A DNA stretch of 64,000 nt from Haloarchaeobius sp. HME9146 (GTDB taxonomy: Archaea; Halobacteriota; Halobacteria; Halobacteriales; Natrialbaceae): NCBI RefSeq assembly GCF_025399835.1, contig NZ_JAODVR010000001.1, positions 1,612,001 to 1,676,000 on the forward strand, given 5' to 3'. The position numbers and the translations under genes are program-made. The notes beneath the pieces are model-generated. The model had not been told where the DNA came from. It saw only the letters and a program-made list of their open reading frames with translations, and searched no databases. Positions 8,676 through 17,331 of the stretch are shown here, one piece after another. Each line of letters begins with the position of its first letter. The stretch's first letter is position 1.

Positions 8676-10412
8676 ATGGCTACAGAGTTGTCCGCGGAGT
8701 CGGACACACAGCGGTCGACCCCCACCGTCCTCGTCGTCGACGACGACCAGGACCTCGCAGACACCTGTCGATACTGGCTCGAAGGTGAGGGCTACCGCGT
8801 TCGAACCGCATACGGTGGCGAGGACGCACTGGACGTGGTCGACGAGGAGCAGGTGGACCTGGTCCTGCTCGACCGGCGGATGCCTCGACTCTCCGGGGAC
8901 GAAGTCCTGGACGAACTCCGCGAACGCGGCCACGACTGTCCGGTGGCGATGATGACCGCGGTCGCCCCCGACACCGACATCGTGGACATGCCCTTCGACG
9001 AGTACCTCGTCAAGCCCGTGGCCGAGGAAGACGTCCTCGACGCCGCCGAGGAACTCCTCGCCCGGGACTCCTTCTCGGAGGACGTCCGCGAGTACTTCGC
9101 GCTGGAGGCGACCGAGTCCGCCCTCTCCTCGCGTGACGAGGAGAACCTCCGCGACGCGGGCGTCCTCGGGGACCTCCGCGACGAGCTCTCGGAGGCCTAC
9201 GAGGACCACGAGGCGGAGATCGAGCGTCGCGAACAACAGCTCGACCGTCTCGTCCACGTGAACCGGGTCATCCGGAGCATCGACCGGACGCTGGTCGAAG
9301 CCTCGACGCGCGAGACCATCGAGTCTGAGGTGTGCGAGGCGCTCGTCCGGACCGAGAGCTACTGCGCGGCGTGGATCGCCGAGTACAACGACCACAGCCG
9401 TGGCATCCAGACACGGAGTACGGCCGGCGGCCTGACCGACAACGTGGACGCCGACCCCGACGGGCAGCTGCAGGAGTGTGTCGCCGAGGCCGTCGAGTCC
9501 GGCAAGCCACAGGTGGTCTCCTCCATCGCCGAGTCCCACGGCGAGGCCGTCTTCGAGGACACCGTCGAGGCCAGCGAGACCGCGGCCGTCGTCGTCCCGC
9601 TCGCCTACCGGGAGAAGTCCTACGGCGCGCTGCTCGTCTACACGGTCGAGTCCCACGTGTTCACCGACCACGAGCTGTCGGTGTTCGTCGACCTGGGCGA
9701 CCACATCGGGAACGGCATCAACGCCGTCGAGCAGCGTAAGCTCCTCCTGGCGGACACAATCGCCGAACTGGAGTTCCGCCACGCCGACACCGCAGACCCC
9801 TTCGTGGCGCTCTCTCGCGATACCGGTGGGACGTTCACGCTCCGCGGGGTGGCCTCGACCGACGAGGTCGGGCTGACCTGTTTCGTCGAGGTGGAAGACG
9901 CCGACGCCGACGAGGTCCTCGAACGCGCGGCGGACCACGATGCGGTCGACCACGTTCGACTCGTCACCGAGGGCGGGGAGTCGCTGTTCGAACTCTCGGT
10001 GACGAGCGCGGCCATCGAGACGCTCTCGGACGTCGGCGCGACCGTGAACACGTTCCGGGTCGAGGACGGCGAGGGTCGCATCGTCGCCGAGGTCGCTCCC
10101 GACGCCGACCTGAAGGCCATCGTCGCGGCCGTCCAGTCGGCCTTCCAGGAGATCTCCGTGCTCTCGAAGCGCGAGGTCGAACGCTCCGTGCAGTCCACCG
10201 AGGCGTTCAAGCAGGGTCTCTCGGACAAGCTCACCGACCGCCAGCAGACCGCGCTCGAAACGGCGTACGCGGCCGGCTACTACGAGTGGCCCCGTGACAG
10301 CACGGCCGAGGAGGTCGCCGAGGCGATGGACATCGCCGCGCCGACCCTCCACGAGCACCTCCGGGCGGGCGAGCGCAAGCTGCTCGACGCGTTCGTCGAC
10401 GAGACGAACTGA
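8676..10412 (+). CDS. receiver-HalX-GAF-bacterio-opsin-activator transcription regulator
   Basis: A 578-residue haloarchaeal regulator. A CheY-like receiver spans about residues 15-125 (VLVVDDDQD acidic pocket, LVLLDRRMPRLSGDEV phosphoacceptor Asp, MMTAV, KPV Lys). A HalX-like helical segment follows (VREYFALEATESAL, to about 195). Next come a GAF domain (about 215-360), a bacterio-opsin-activator sensory domain (about 365-510) and a C-terminal HTH_10 domain (LTDRQQTALETAYAAGYYEWPRDSTAEEVAEAM). It should convert phosphorylation and a small-molecule or redox signal into transcription control. No partner kinase lies next to it, so phosphorylation would be in trans. Confidence 0.92.
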   Translation: MATELSAESDTQRSTPTVLVVDDDQDLADTCRYWLEGEGYRVRTAYGGEDALDVVDEEQVDLVLLDRRMPRLSGDEVLDELRERGHDCPVAMMTAVAPDTDIVDMPFDEYLVKPVAEEDVLDAAEELLARDSFSEDVREYFALEATESALSSRDEENLRDAGVLGDLRDELSEAYEDHEAEIERREQQLDRLVHVNRVIRSIDRTLVEASTRETIESEVCEALVRTESYCAAWIAEYNDHSRGIQTRSTAGGLTDNVDADPDGQLQECVAEAVESGKPQVVSSIAESHGEAVFEDTVEASETAAVVVPLAYREKSYGALLVYTVESHVFTDHELSVFVDLGDHIGNGINAVEQRKLLLADTIAELEFRHADTADPFVALSRDTGGTFTLRGVASTDEVGLTCFVEVEDADADEVLERAADHDAVDHVRLVTEGGESLFELSVTSAAIETLSDVGATVNTFRVEDGEGRIVAEVAPDADLKAIVAAVQSAFQEISVLSKREVERSVQSTEAFKQGLSDKLTDRQQTALETAYAAGYYEWPRDSTAEEVAEAMDIAAPTLHEHLRAGERKLLDAFVDETN

Positions 10413-10514
10413 CCACGAACCGGGGACGTGGCCCGATATCCACCGGTCGGGTCGGCTCTCTCCGGGGGTTCTCACCCACCGAAGTTATGTCATCTTCGCG
10501 CGAATCGGTACCAT

Positions 10515-11366
10515 ATGACGTTCTCCCGTCACGGGTCTGGTCTCCGAGCAGATGCGCAGGCACTCGCCTCGCAGGTGCACCCCGTGTTCATGCTCCCGCC
10601 CATCGCGGCGTCCTGGTTCGGGAGCATCCTCGCCGGTGAGTTCGACCCACTGCTGGGCGCGCTCCACATGACCGCCATCTTCCTCGCTGTCTACACCGCC
10701 CACGTCAAGGACGGCTACGTCGACTTCTACGTCCGTGGCGAGGACGACGACCATCCGCTGACGGCCCGCGGGTGCCGGCTCGCCCTCCTCGGGTCGAGCC
10801 TGGGCTTCGCCGGCATGCTGGGCGCGCTCTGGCTCGTGGTCGGCCCCTGGGCTGCGGCCCTGACCCTCCCGGGGTGGCTCATCGGCTACCACCACGCGCC
10901 CCAGCTCGACACCAACCCGGTCACGACCACGACGGGGTACCCACTGGGTATCGCACTCGCCATCCTCGGGGGATTCTACGTCCAGACCGGGACGCTCACC
11001 ACCGTCGCACTCGCCTTCGCCGCCGTCTTTCTGGTCTTGCTCTCGGGCGTCAAGGTCGTCGACGACGCTCAGGACTACGACTACGACCGGTCCATCGAGA
11101 AGCGGACCGTCGCGGTCATCCTGGGGCGCGAGGGTGCCCGGCGGGCCGCCTTCAGCATCATGGGCTTCGGCCTGCTCGGCGTCCTCGCGTTCGCCGCCTT
11201 CGGCATCTTCCCACCCTCGGCCGCCCTCGCCGTCGTCGTCTTCGTCCCCGTCGCGTACTTCGCCTACCGCGGGACCGAGGAACTCGCGACGATGCTGCTG
11301 GTCAGGGGCTGTTACGTCTTCCTGGCCGCGTTGCTCGTGGCGGTGTACTTCGAACCACTCGGGTGA
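10515..11366 (+). CDS. UbiA-family prenyltransferase
   Basis: A 283-residue polytopic membrane protein with about eight hydrophobic segments. Two Asp-rich loops fit the UbiA family: the first is KDGYVDFYVRGEDD (a relaxed form of the NDxxD motif, about residue 66) and the second VVDDAQDYDYDRSIEKRT. UbiA enzymes transfer prenyl groups to aromatic or glycerol acceptors in quinone, heme O or archaeal lipid synthesis. The divergent first motif means the acceptor cannot be predicted and activity should not be assumed. The start at 10515 has a TATA-like GTTATG about 30 bases upstream. Confidence 0.8.
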   Translation: MTFSRHGSGLRADAQALASQVHPVFMLPPIAASWFGSILAGEFDPLLGALHMTAIFLAVYTAHVKDGYVDFYVRGEDDDHPLTARGCRLALLGSSLGFAGMLGALWLVVGPWAAALTLPGWLIGYHHAPQLDTNPVTTTTGYPLGIALAILGGFYVQTGTLTTVALAFAAVFLVLLSGVKVVDDAQDYDYDRSIEKRTVAVILGREGARRAAFSIMGFGLLGVLAFAAFGIFPPSAALAVVVFVPVAYFAYRGTEELATMLLVRGCYVFLAALLVAVYFEPLG

Positions 11367-11387
11367 GGTCGGCGCGCGAGTTCTCGC

Positions 11388-12056
11388 CTACGTCCGGTGT
11401 TTCTGCTGGCGGTCCTTCCCGCGCCGTCGCCACGGTGCTCGCCGGCCGATGGTCGCGCCCAGCATGCCGAAGAACGCCGGGTACGCGATGGCGGCGAACG
11501 CGATGGCGAACCAGGGGTTCGGCCCGACCTCCTGGGTCCCGAGGGATTCCAGTCCGGGGACCCCGGTTGGAGCCTGCAGGGTCGACACCAGCATGAACAC
11601 CACGGCGACGAAGAAGTAGCCGACGAACACGGCCAGGCCGGCCCGTACCCACGAGGTGTTCTTCGGGCGGCGCTTCGCCGTGACGTATCCTGCGACGACG
11701 AGCAGTGCCGGCGGAAGCAGGTAGAGGCCAAGGAGCCGGCTGTTCGCCGCCGCCAGCAGTCCCAGCGTGTTGCCTCCCTCCGCGAAGGCTTCCGCTGGGC
11801 CGAACGTGACGCCATCCGTCGGGACCAGATGAGCGTTGTAGTACACCCACGAGGAGACCCGCCAGCGGCCGAACTCGGTGACCGCCAGGGCGGCCTCGCC
11901 GTAGTAGCGCATCTTCACGAGAAAGTGGACGAGGCTGAGGCCGACGATGAACGCGAACGCGCCGATGGCCGCGCCCTTCACCCAGAGGAACAGGGTCGCG
12001 ACGCTATCGGGCTCGGTATCGCGCTTGAGTTGTCTGTAGTCGTGGCCCCCGGCCAT
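11388..12056 (-). CDS. haloarchaeal membrane protein of unknown function
   Basis: A 222-residue protein with about five transmembrane segments (near residues 22-44, 98-118, 135-158 and 185-205, plus a weaker one) and a very basic C-terminal tail (RRRGKDRQQKHRT). No catalytic motif is visible. The start at 12056 (MAGGHDYRQLK) has a reversed TATA-like element (GTTGAATAC) about 31-39 bases upstream. Its neighbours, a UbiA prenyltransferase (convergent) and a glutamine amidotransferase (divergent), do not suggest a role. Confidence 0.78.
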   Translation of the reverse strand: MAGGHDYRQLKRDTEPDSVATLFLWVKGAAIGAFAFIVGLSLVHFLVKMRYYGEAALAVTEFGRWRVSSWVYYNAHLVPTDGVTFGPAEAFAEGGNTLGLLAAANSRLLGLYLLPPALLVVAGYVTAKRRPKNTSWVRAGLAVFVGYFFVAVVFMLVSTLQAPTGVPGLESLGTQEVGPNPWFAIAFAAIAYPAFFGMLGATIGRRAPWRRRGKDRQQKHRT

Positions 12057-12165
12057 CGTGTCTCGTTGCTTCCCTAGCCGGACCTGAGTATTCAACTTGA
12101 CGGAGTTAGTGGGTATCTTCCGTCCGAACCGAACGATTAGGCTGTCCGAGTCCGATGTGTCACTG

Positions 12166-12819
12166 ATGCTCCTCTCCCTGGAGAACGAGGTCGACCCCGA
12201 CGCCAGGTATCTGGGCGACGCGCTGCGGTCGCTCCTCACCGAGTACGAGACGTACGACTACGTCCGAGAGGGCGGTCGACCCGACCTCACGGCGTACGAC
12301 GACATCGACGGCGTCGTCGTCGGTGGGAGCACCGCCGGCGTGTACGAGGCGGACGACCACCCCTGGATGCGCGAGGAGGCCGCCTTCGTCCGGGAACTGG
12401 TCGACCGGGGTGTTCCCGTCCTCGGCGTCTGCTTCGGCCACCAGCTCGTGAACGAGGCGCTGGGCGGACGGGTCGAACACCACGGGCTCGACCACCGGCT
12501 CGTCGATGCCGACCTCGAACCAGACCCCCTGTTCGACGGCGTGAACTCGACGATTCCCGCGGTCCACGGCGACCGCGTGGTCGCGCTGGGCGATGGGATG
12601 GAACCCATCGCCGCGACCGGGGACTACCCGTACTTCGCGGCGCGACACCGCGACGCGCCGGTGTGGACCGTGCAGTACCACCCCGAATTCCAAGAATCAC
12701 TCCTCCCGCGGATTACCGCGGACTTCGGCTGGACCGATTCGGGGCGCTCGTGGGACGACGTGACGACCGACCGGACCCTCCGGAACTTCGAGCGACTGGC
12801 GAGTGAGTACTCGGGCTGA
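12166..12819 (+). CDS. class I glutamine amidotransferase
   Basis: A 217-residue stand-alone GATase1 domain. The nucleophile elbow is VLGVCFGHQLVNEALGG (Cys near residue 88) and the His-Glu pair is in VQYHPEFQ near the C-terminus, so the triad is complete. The N-terminal MLLSLENEVDP starts at the only ATG; an open frame back to a TTG at 12097 overlaps the divergent promoter and is rejected. It resembles GuaA-type amidotransferases, but a separate and better GMP synthase subunit exists at 55981-56532, so this one probably serves another amidation or gamma-glutamyl hydrolysis. Confidence 0.86.
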   Translation: MLLSLENEVDPDARYLGDALRSLLTEYETYDYVREGGRPDLTAYDDIDGVVVGGSTAGVYEADDHPWMREEAAFVRELVDRGVPVLGVCFGHQLVNEALGGRVEHHGLDHRLVDADLEPDPLFDGVNSTIPAVHGDRVVALGDGMEPIAATGDYPYFAARHRDAPVWTVQYHPEFQESLLPRITADFGWTDSGRSWDDVTTDRTLRNFERLASEYSG

Positions 12820-12828
12820 GCGGGGGGT

Positions 12829-13212
12829 TCAGTCCGCTTTCGCGGCCGCCTGACACCGGTCTATCCACTCCGTCTGGTAGGTCTCGGCACTGACCAGCTG
12901 CCCGTGGAGGTCGTCGATTCGCGTGATTCCGGCCTCCCGGCACCAGTCCACACAGCGCCGGTACAGGTCTCGTGGGTGGTCGTCGCGGTCGTGGACCACC
13001 CTGAGTTCGGGGTGGCCCGCCAGCGAGGCGACGAACGCCCGGGTGTGGCCGTCGATGAGTGTCCACTCCCCGTCGAGTTCGATGACCGGGAGCGGGTCGT
13101 ACTGCGGGTCGTCGGGGTCACACCACGAGAGCACGCCGTCGAGCTTCGCCTGGCTCAGGTAGAGCTGGCTCGGCTGTGGCTCGTCGATAGGGAGGGTGAA
13201 CGAGTCCGGCAT
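12829..13212 (-). CDS. ParB/sulfiredoxin-fold domain protein
   Basis: A 127-residue protein. PLPVIELDGEWTLIDGHTRAFVA matches the core of ParB N-terminal-like domains, in which a strand is followed by DGHtR and a helix. It has no DNA-binding C-terminal half, so it is not a chromosome-partitioning ParB. Relatives of this small fold bind nucleotides or DNA, or act as sulfiredoxin-like enzymes; the activity here is unknown. It sits 7 bases downstream of the YchF-type GTPase gene on the same strand and is probably co-transcribed with it. Confidence 0.75.
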   Translation of the reverse strand: MPDSFTLPIDEPQPSQLYLSQAKLDGVLSWCDPDDPQYDPLPVIELDGEWTLIDGHTRAFVASLAGHPELRVVHDRDDHPRDLYRRCVDWCREAGITRIDDLHGQLVSAETYQTEWIDRCQAAAKAD

Positions 13213-13219
13213 CCGTGGC

Positions 13220-14401
13220 TCACTTCGCGGTCGAGACGATCTTCACCACGTCGCCCTCTTCGAGTTCGTAGCTGTCCGAGATGTCCCGGTTGGACTTCGC
13301 GTCGACCGCGTGGAGGTAGCCGTCGCCGATGTCGGAGTGCACGGTGTACGCGAGGTCGACCGGGGTCGAGCCACGAGGGAGCAGGAAGGCGTCGGGGAGG
13401 ACGTTCCCCTTCGCGTCGGTCCACTTGTTCGCGTCCTGCACCGGGAACGCGGTGAGGTGGTCCAGCAGGTCGTACACCGCGTAGTTCAGGGCTTCCTGGA
13501 CGCCAGTGCCACCCCACTGGTCGAGCGTGCCCTGGAGGCCGGAGAGGGCGTCTCGCTGCCCCTGCGAGATGTCGCCGACGATCTCGAACGTCTCGTCGCC
13601 GGGGTCGTAGTCGATGACGCCCGCCTCGGCCCCTTTGCGGAGCGCGAGCTCGCCCTCGGCGGTCGTCGGGATGACCGGCTTGTCGCAGTCGAGCAGGCGC
13701 TGGACGTTCTCCTCGGACGCCACGTCGGCCTTGTTCGCGGCGACGATGATGGGCTTCGTCCGGGCGCGAATCTCGCGGGCCAGGGCCTCCCTGTCCACGT
13801 CCTCCCACTGGATGGGGTCCGCCGGGTAGTCGAGGTCGCGAAGGACGGCCTGCACGTCGGCCGGGCCCGCGCCGAAGCCGGTGAGCATGTCCGCGAGGGC
13901 GTCGTCGAGGTCGAAGTCCGGAGACCGTGACTTGCGCTCGACGGACTCCCAGTTCCGGGTCACGATACCCGTGAGCCACATGTCCATCTCCTCCTCGATG
14001 AAGTCGATATCTTCGAGGGGGTCGTGACTCCCCGGCTCGACCGGCTCACCCTCGGCGTTCGTGGCACCGGAGGCGTCGACGACGTTGATGATGACGTCGG
14101 CGTTCGTCAGCGCGTCGAGGAACTGGTTGCCCAGGCCCTTCCCCTCGTGTGCGCCGGGCACGAGCCCAGCCACGTCAAGCAGTTCGACGGGGACGTACCG
14201 TTTCCCGCCGTGGCAGTTGTCGTCGCCACAGCGTTCCTCCCGCTCCAGACAGGGGCACTCGGTCCGGACGTGTGTCACCCCGCGGTTCGGGTCGATGGTG
14301 GTGAAGGGGTAGTTCGCGATGTCCACGTCCGCGAGCGTGGCCGCCTTGTAGAAGGTAGACTTGCCCGCGTTCGGTTTGCCAGCGAGCGCGATGGAAAGCA
14401 T
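13220..14401 (-). CDS. YchF/Obg-family GTP-binding protein (archaeal type)
   Basis: A 393-residue P-loop GTPase. G1 is LAGKPNAGKST, G3 is LDVAGLVPGAHEGKG, and ANKADV is the base-recognition motif; the C-terminal 70 residues form a TGS domain (VDLAYTVHSDIGDGYLHAVDA). An insertion between switch I and G3 holds four cysteines and two histidines (CPCLEREERCGDDNCHGG), which may bind a metal. The family binds ribosomes and affects translation or stress responses. It starts at ATG 14401 and is followed by the ParB-fold gene. Confidence 0.92.
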   Translation of the reverse strand: MLSIALAGKPNAGKSTFYKAATLADVDIANYPFTTIDPNRGVTHVRTECPCLEREERCGDDNCHGGKRYVPVELLDVAGLVPGAHEGKGLGNQFLDALTNADVIINVVDASGATNAEGEPVEPGSHDPLEDIDFIEEEMDMWLTGIVTRNWESVERKSRSPDFDLDDALADMLTGFGAGPADVQAVLRDLDYPADPIQWEDVDREALAREIRARTKPIIVAANKADVASEENVQRLLDCDKPVIPTTAEGELALRKGAEAGVIDYDPGDETFEIVGDISQGQRDALSGLQGTLDQWGGTGVQEALNYAVYDLLDHLTAFPVQDANKWTDAKGNVLPDAFLLPRGSTPVDLAYTVHSDIGDGYLHAVDAKSNRDISDSYELEEGDVVKIVSTAK

Positions 14402-14546
14402 GCTATCCTGTAGCGTCGCTGGGGGAAACTGCCTTTCGGTCGCGTGGTGCTACCATGGGCCTGCGTGACAGAAACCACGGCACTGCGACGCGATGAGCCT
14501 TCGATTCGAAACTAATTAACCCGGTTCCGTTAGAGAATCAACAGAA

Positions 14547-15050
14547 ATGCGACGACGAGCCCTCCTCGCCAACGTTTCGACAGGAATCGCCCTTCTCTCC
14601 GCGGGTTGCGCCACGACCGTCAGCGTCGACGACCAGCCCGGTGGTAGCCCCGGCTCCGGTGACACCGAGGCGACCGACGGCGCAACCACCACCTCGCCAC
14701 AAACCACGCAGTACGCCCCGAACATGGACTTCCGCATCGTCCGCGTCGACGATGAGACGGTCAAACTCGTCCACATGGAAGGGAAGCAGGTAGAGGACGA
14801 CGTGACCGAGAAGGTCACCGTCTCGGTCGACGGCCAGCAGGTCCCGGTCGTCGACGAAGCCGGCACGGGACACGAGTACATGGTCGCTGACGACACCGCC
14901 CTCGGTGCGGACGAATCCGCAGCCACGACCTATCCCGTCTCGACCGGGAACCGGTTCTTCGTCGAAGCGTCCGGAGCCGCCACTATCGCCGTGGTCTGGT
15001 ACGGTGAAGATGGCCGGACGGCGGTCCTCGAAGCGAAAACTGTCGAGTAG
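14547..15050 (+). CDS. exported lipoprotein with pilin-like beta domain, copy 1
   Basis: A 167-residue protein with an Arg-rich N-terminus and lipobox (LSAGC, Cys at residue 21), then a Gly/Ser/Thr/Asp-rich linker to about residue 50 and one beta-rich domain. The domain contains ETVKLVHMEGKQV and YPVSTGNRFFVEASG, which align with VKVAHMGGAPV and FPVSVGNRVYVTADT in the next gene, so the two are paralogs. The H-x-G-G-type strand resembles the C-terminal domain of haloarchaeal pilins; that link is an inference. A TATA-like CTAATTAAC sits 28-36 bases before the start. Confidence 0.8.
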   Translation: MRRRALLANVSTGIALLSAGCATTVSVDDQPGGSPGSGDTEATDGATTTSPQTTQYAPNMDFRIVRVDDETVKLVHMEGKQVEDDVTEKVTVSVDGQQVPVVDEAGTGHEYMVADDTALGADESAATTYPVSTGNRFFVEASGAATIAVVWYGEDGRTAVLEAKTVE

Positions 15051-15228
15051 TCCCGACAGCGACCCCGGTCACCGGTTCGCGCGCTCTCAGCGTCTCCTTT
15101 CAACCAGGCGAACAGTGACGAAATCGCAGTAATGTCATGTGTAGAGATAACACAAACCGAGAGACAGCAACCGGCCGAATCATCGAGGCATAAGGTGTTA
15201 AACTATTCTGCCGGTAGGGCCGAGTACG

Positions 15229-15891
15229 ATGCAACGCCGCCGCTTCATCGCCGCCACGGCGACTGGTATCGCAACGATTGCTGCTGGCTGTCTCGGCAGC
15301 GACGGAACAGGCACGAAGGAGACGACGACCACGACGGGTTCGATGGACTCGACCGACACGGCCGACGGAACCGACACGACGAACTCGACCGCGACAGGCA
15401 CGGAATCGGTCGATACCGAGACCACCACGTCGCGTGACGCCAAGGCCACGTTCGAGATCGCGAGCGGCTCGGACGGGCAGGTGAAGGTCGCCCACATGGG
15501 CGGCGCTCCGGTCACCGCAGACGGGACGAAGAAGGTCGCCGTCAGGGTCGACGGAGAGCGCGCCACCGTGACGAGCGATGACGGGAAGGAACACGCCTAC
15601 TTCGCCGCGAAGGAGTCGGTCCTCGAGGAGGAACAGACGGCCGCGACCTCGTTCCCCGTCTCCGTCGGGAATCGCGTCTACGTGACCGCCGACACCGGCG
15701 CGACGGTCACGGTCGTCGAGACGACGGCCGACGGCGAGACGAAGACACTCGCGGAGCAGACGCTCGATGGCGGTTCCGGTGGGACCTCGACCGGCACGAC
15801 GACCACCGATGGAACCACGACCGGTACCGGGACGGGTACCTCGACCACGACTGGGACCCAGACAGGGATGACGACCACGACGACGAACTGA
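15229..15891 (+). CDS. exported lipoprotein with pilin-like beta domain, copy 2
   Basis: A 220-residue paralog of the preceding lipoprotein. The signal is MQRRRFIAATATG with lipobox IAAGC. A Thr/Ser/Asp-rich linker (about residues 24-68), the shared beta domain (VKVAHMGGAPV onward, about 75-180) and a 40-residue Thr/Gly-rich C-terminal tail follow. The low-complexity tail is the main difference from copy 1 and is a likely site for O-glycosylation. It has its own TATA-like element (GTTAAACTATT) about 23-33 bases before the ATG, so the tandem copies are transcribed separately. Confidence 0.8.
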   Translation: MQRRRFIAATATGIATIAAGCLGSDGTGTKETTTTTGSMDSTDTADGTDTTNSTATGTESVDTETTTSRDAKATFEIASGSDGQVKVAHMGGAPVTADGTKKVAVRVDGERATVTSDDGKEHAYFAAKESVLEEEQTAATSFPVSVGNRVYVTADTGATVTVVETTADGETKTLAEQTLDGGSGGTSTGTTTTDGTTTGTGTGTSTTTGTQTGMTTTTTN

Positions 15892-15996
15892 CGGACCGAC
15901 CCGCCGCTCTGTCGGTCGCTGGTGAACACCCTGGAGTCGACGAAGCAGTCCTTCTCGCGGTATCGACTCGAAGAAGGCCGAGAACGGGGACCGCCG

Positions 15997-16851
15997 TCAC
16001 TCGATGTCGCGGTTCGCGATACCGGCCATCGTGATGTTACCGCGGGCGCGCATCGTCCCGTCCACCTCGGCACCCTTCGAGAGTTCGAGGTCGGAGCAGG
16101 AGACGTCGCCGAGGACGAGCGCGCCGGGGGCGATTCGCACCTCGCCCTTCCGGGTCGTCACGTCGCCGTGGACGCGGGTGCCTTCGCCGATGAAGATGTC
16201 GTTCTTGGCGCGGAGGCTCCCGAAGATGTTGCAGTCCTCGCCGACCGTGATGGATTCGGCGCGGAAGTTACCGTGCAGGCGGCACTCGTCGCCGATCTCC
16301 GCGGGCGTCGAGACGCGCCAGGCGTCGTCGCTCACGGTGGCGTTCCGTGGCACGACGAGCGGGTCCTCGTCCGGGTCTTCCTCGTCGGTCATCTCGTTGA
16401 CCAGCTGTTTGGCGGCCTCCTCCTCGCCCATGAGCATGAGCTGTTTGAGGTAGACGAACAGGAAGACGATGGTCGGCATCGGATTGCGGATGACGATCCA
16501 GCCGTTGGCCTCGAAGCCCTCGGCGATGTCGACCTCGTCGCCGATGTCGAGGTCGCCGGAGACCAGCAGCCGCCCGCCGATGTGGGTTCGCTCGCCGATG
16601 AACGCGTCCCGGCCGACCAGGACGTTCCCCGCCACGTCGGACCACATGTCGAGCCGGCAGTCGGCCTCGGCCTCCACACCGCCTTCGATGCGGATGCCTT
16701 CGCCACCGAGGACGTTGCGCCCTCTGACGCCGAACTCGACCGTCGAACGCCCACCGATGAGGACGTCCCCGTCGGTCACGAGGTCGTGTTCTTCGACCGT
16801 CGTGCCATCGGGAATCGAGAGTTCGTCGAGTGGGTCCGTATGCAGCGACAC
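15997..16851 (-). CDS. bactofilin-like polymer-forming protein
   Basis: A 284-residue protein built from short repeated beta turns (VLIGGRSTVEFG, IRIEGGVEAEADC, IFIGEGTRVHGDV, VRIAPGALVLGDV), the pattern of a bactofilin-type right-handed beta helix. Two beta-helical halves (about residues 20-120 and 175-270) are separated by a hydrophobic stretch (PTIVFLFVYLKQLMLM) and a charged segment, which could be a membrane-contact insertion. Related haloarchaeal proteins act as polymeric scaffolds in cell shape (halofilins). A reversed TATA box (GTATTAAAC on the plus strand, 16875-16883) lies 24-32 bases upstream. Confidence 0.78.
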   Translation of the reverse strand: MSLHTDPLDELSIPDGTTVEEHDLVTDGDVLIGGRSTVEFGVRGRNVLGGEGIRIEGGVEAEADCRLDMWSDVAGNVLVGRDAFIGERTHIGGRLLVSGDLDIGDEVDIAEGFEANGWIVIRNPMPTIVFLFVYLKQLMLMGEEEAAKQLVNEMTDEEDPDEDPLVVPRNATVSDDAWRVSTPAEIGDECRLHGNFRAESITVGEDCNIFGSLRAKNDIFIGEGTRVHGDVTTRKGEVRIAPGALVLGDVSCSDLELSKGAEVDGTMRARGNITMAGIANRDIE

Positions 16852-16973
16852 ACGAGCACATCGTCTCTAGGGCGTATTAAACCCCTCGTCGGCGTCTGAC
16901 GGGCGTCAGACGCTGGTCTGCCGGTGTGCCCGCTCGGCGGGGGTTGGTCGCCAGTTAGTCCGTCTCATCAGGG

Positions 16974-16982
16974 TTTTATTCG
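16974..16982 (+). promoter_or_regulatory. TATA box of the small gene at 17003
   Basis: GTTTTATTC lies 21-29 bases before the ATG at 17003. It supports that ATG as the start rather than a GTG at 16982, which would fall at the edge of the promoter element. Confidence 0.5.
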
Positions 16983-17002
16983 TGAGTCCCATCAGCCAAG
17001 CT

Positions 17003-17200
17003 ATGACCACGCTTTCGTTCGACGATGACGGCTGTGACGTCGTGTACGAGGGGACCGAGTTCCGACTCGAGAAGGAGCTCATCGAGGAGGCGACCGGGAA
17101 GAACTACTTCGACGTGACCGACCACGAGGTCCTCCAGATCGTCGAGAAGAACCCGGCACTGTCCGGCGAGCCGCGACGTATCGGTGACATTCTCGGCTGA
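17003..17200 (+). CDS. small conserved haloarchaeal protein (DUF5800-like)
   Basis: A 65-residue acidic protein, MTTLSFDDDGCDVVYEG then a helical VLQIVEKNPALSGEPRRIGDILG tail. I believe it belongs to DUF5800, a haloarchaea-specific family, but this is from memory of its look and length. It has a strand-rich N-terminal half and no metal or nucleotide motif. It is monocistronic with a well-placed TATA box. Confidence 0.75.
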   Translation: MTTLSFDDDGCDVVYEGTEFRLEKELIEEATGKNYFDVTDHEVLQIVEKNPALSGEPRRIGDILG

Positions 17201-17331
17201 ACCGCTGGCAGCGACGGTTCTGAAACCTGTATCTTCTGGGCCGTTTCGAAAACCCATAGACACGTTCATCGGGGGTTCTACCTTCCGCAGGCGACGGCTT
17301 TAGGCTCACCGAATCCCTAGCAACGAAACGA

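Noticed and set aside
8655-10475. 606-residue minus-strand open frame opposite the HalX/BAT regulator
   Set aside because: The plus-strand protein shows clear receiver, GAF and HTH motifs; the reverse frame has none and is an antisense artefact.
10515-11366. Heme O synthase (CtaB) for the oxidase
   Set aside because: It is a UbiA-family protein, but its first Asp motif is divergent and it lies 18 kb from the oxidase operon, so a specific heme role is not supported.
12829-13212. Plasmid or chromosome partition protein ParB
   Set aside because: It has only the small ParB-fold core without the DNA-binding helices, and no ParA partner or parS-like repeats are nearby.
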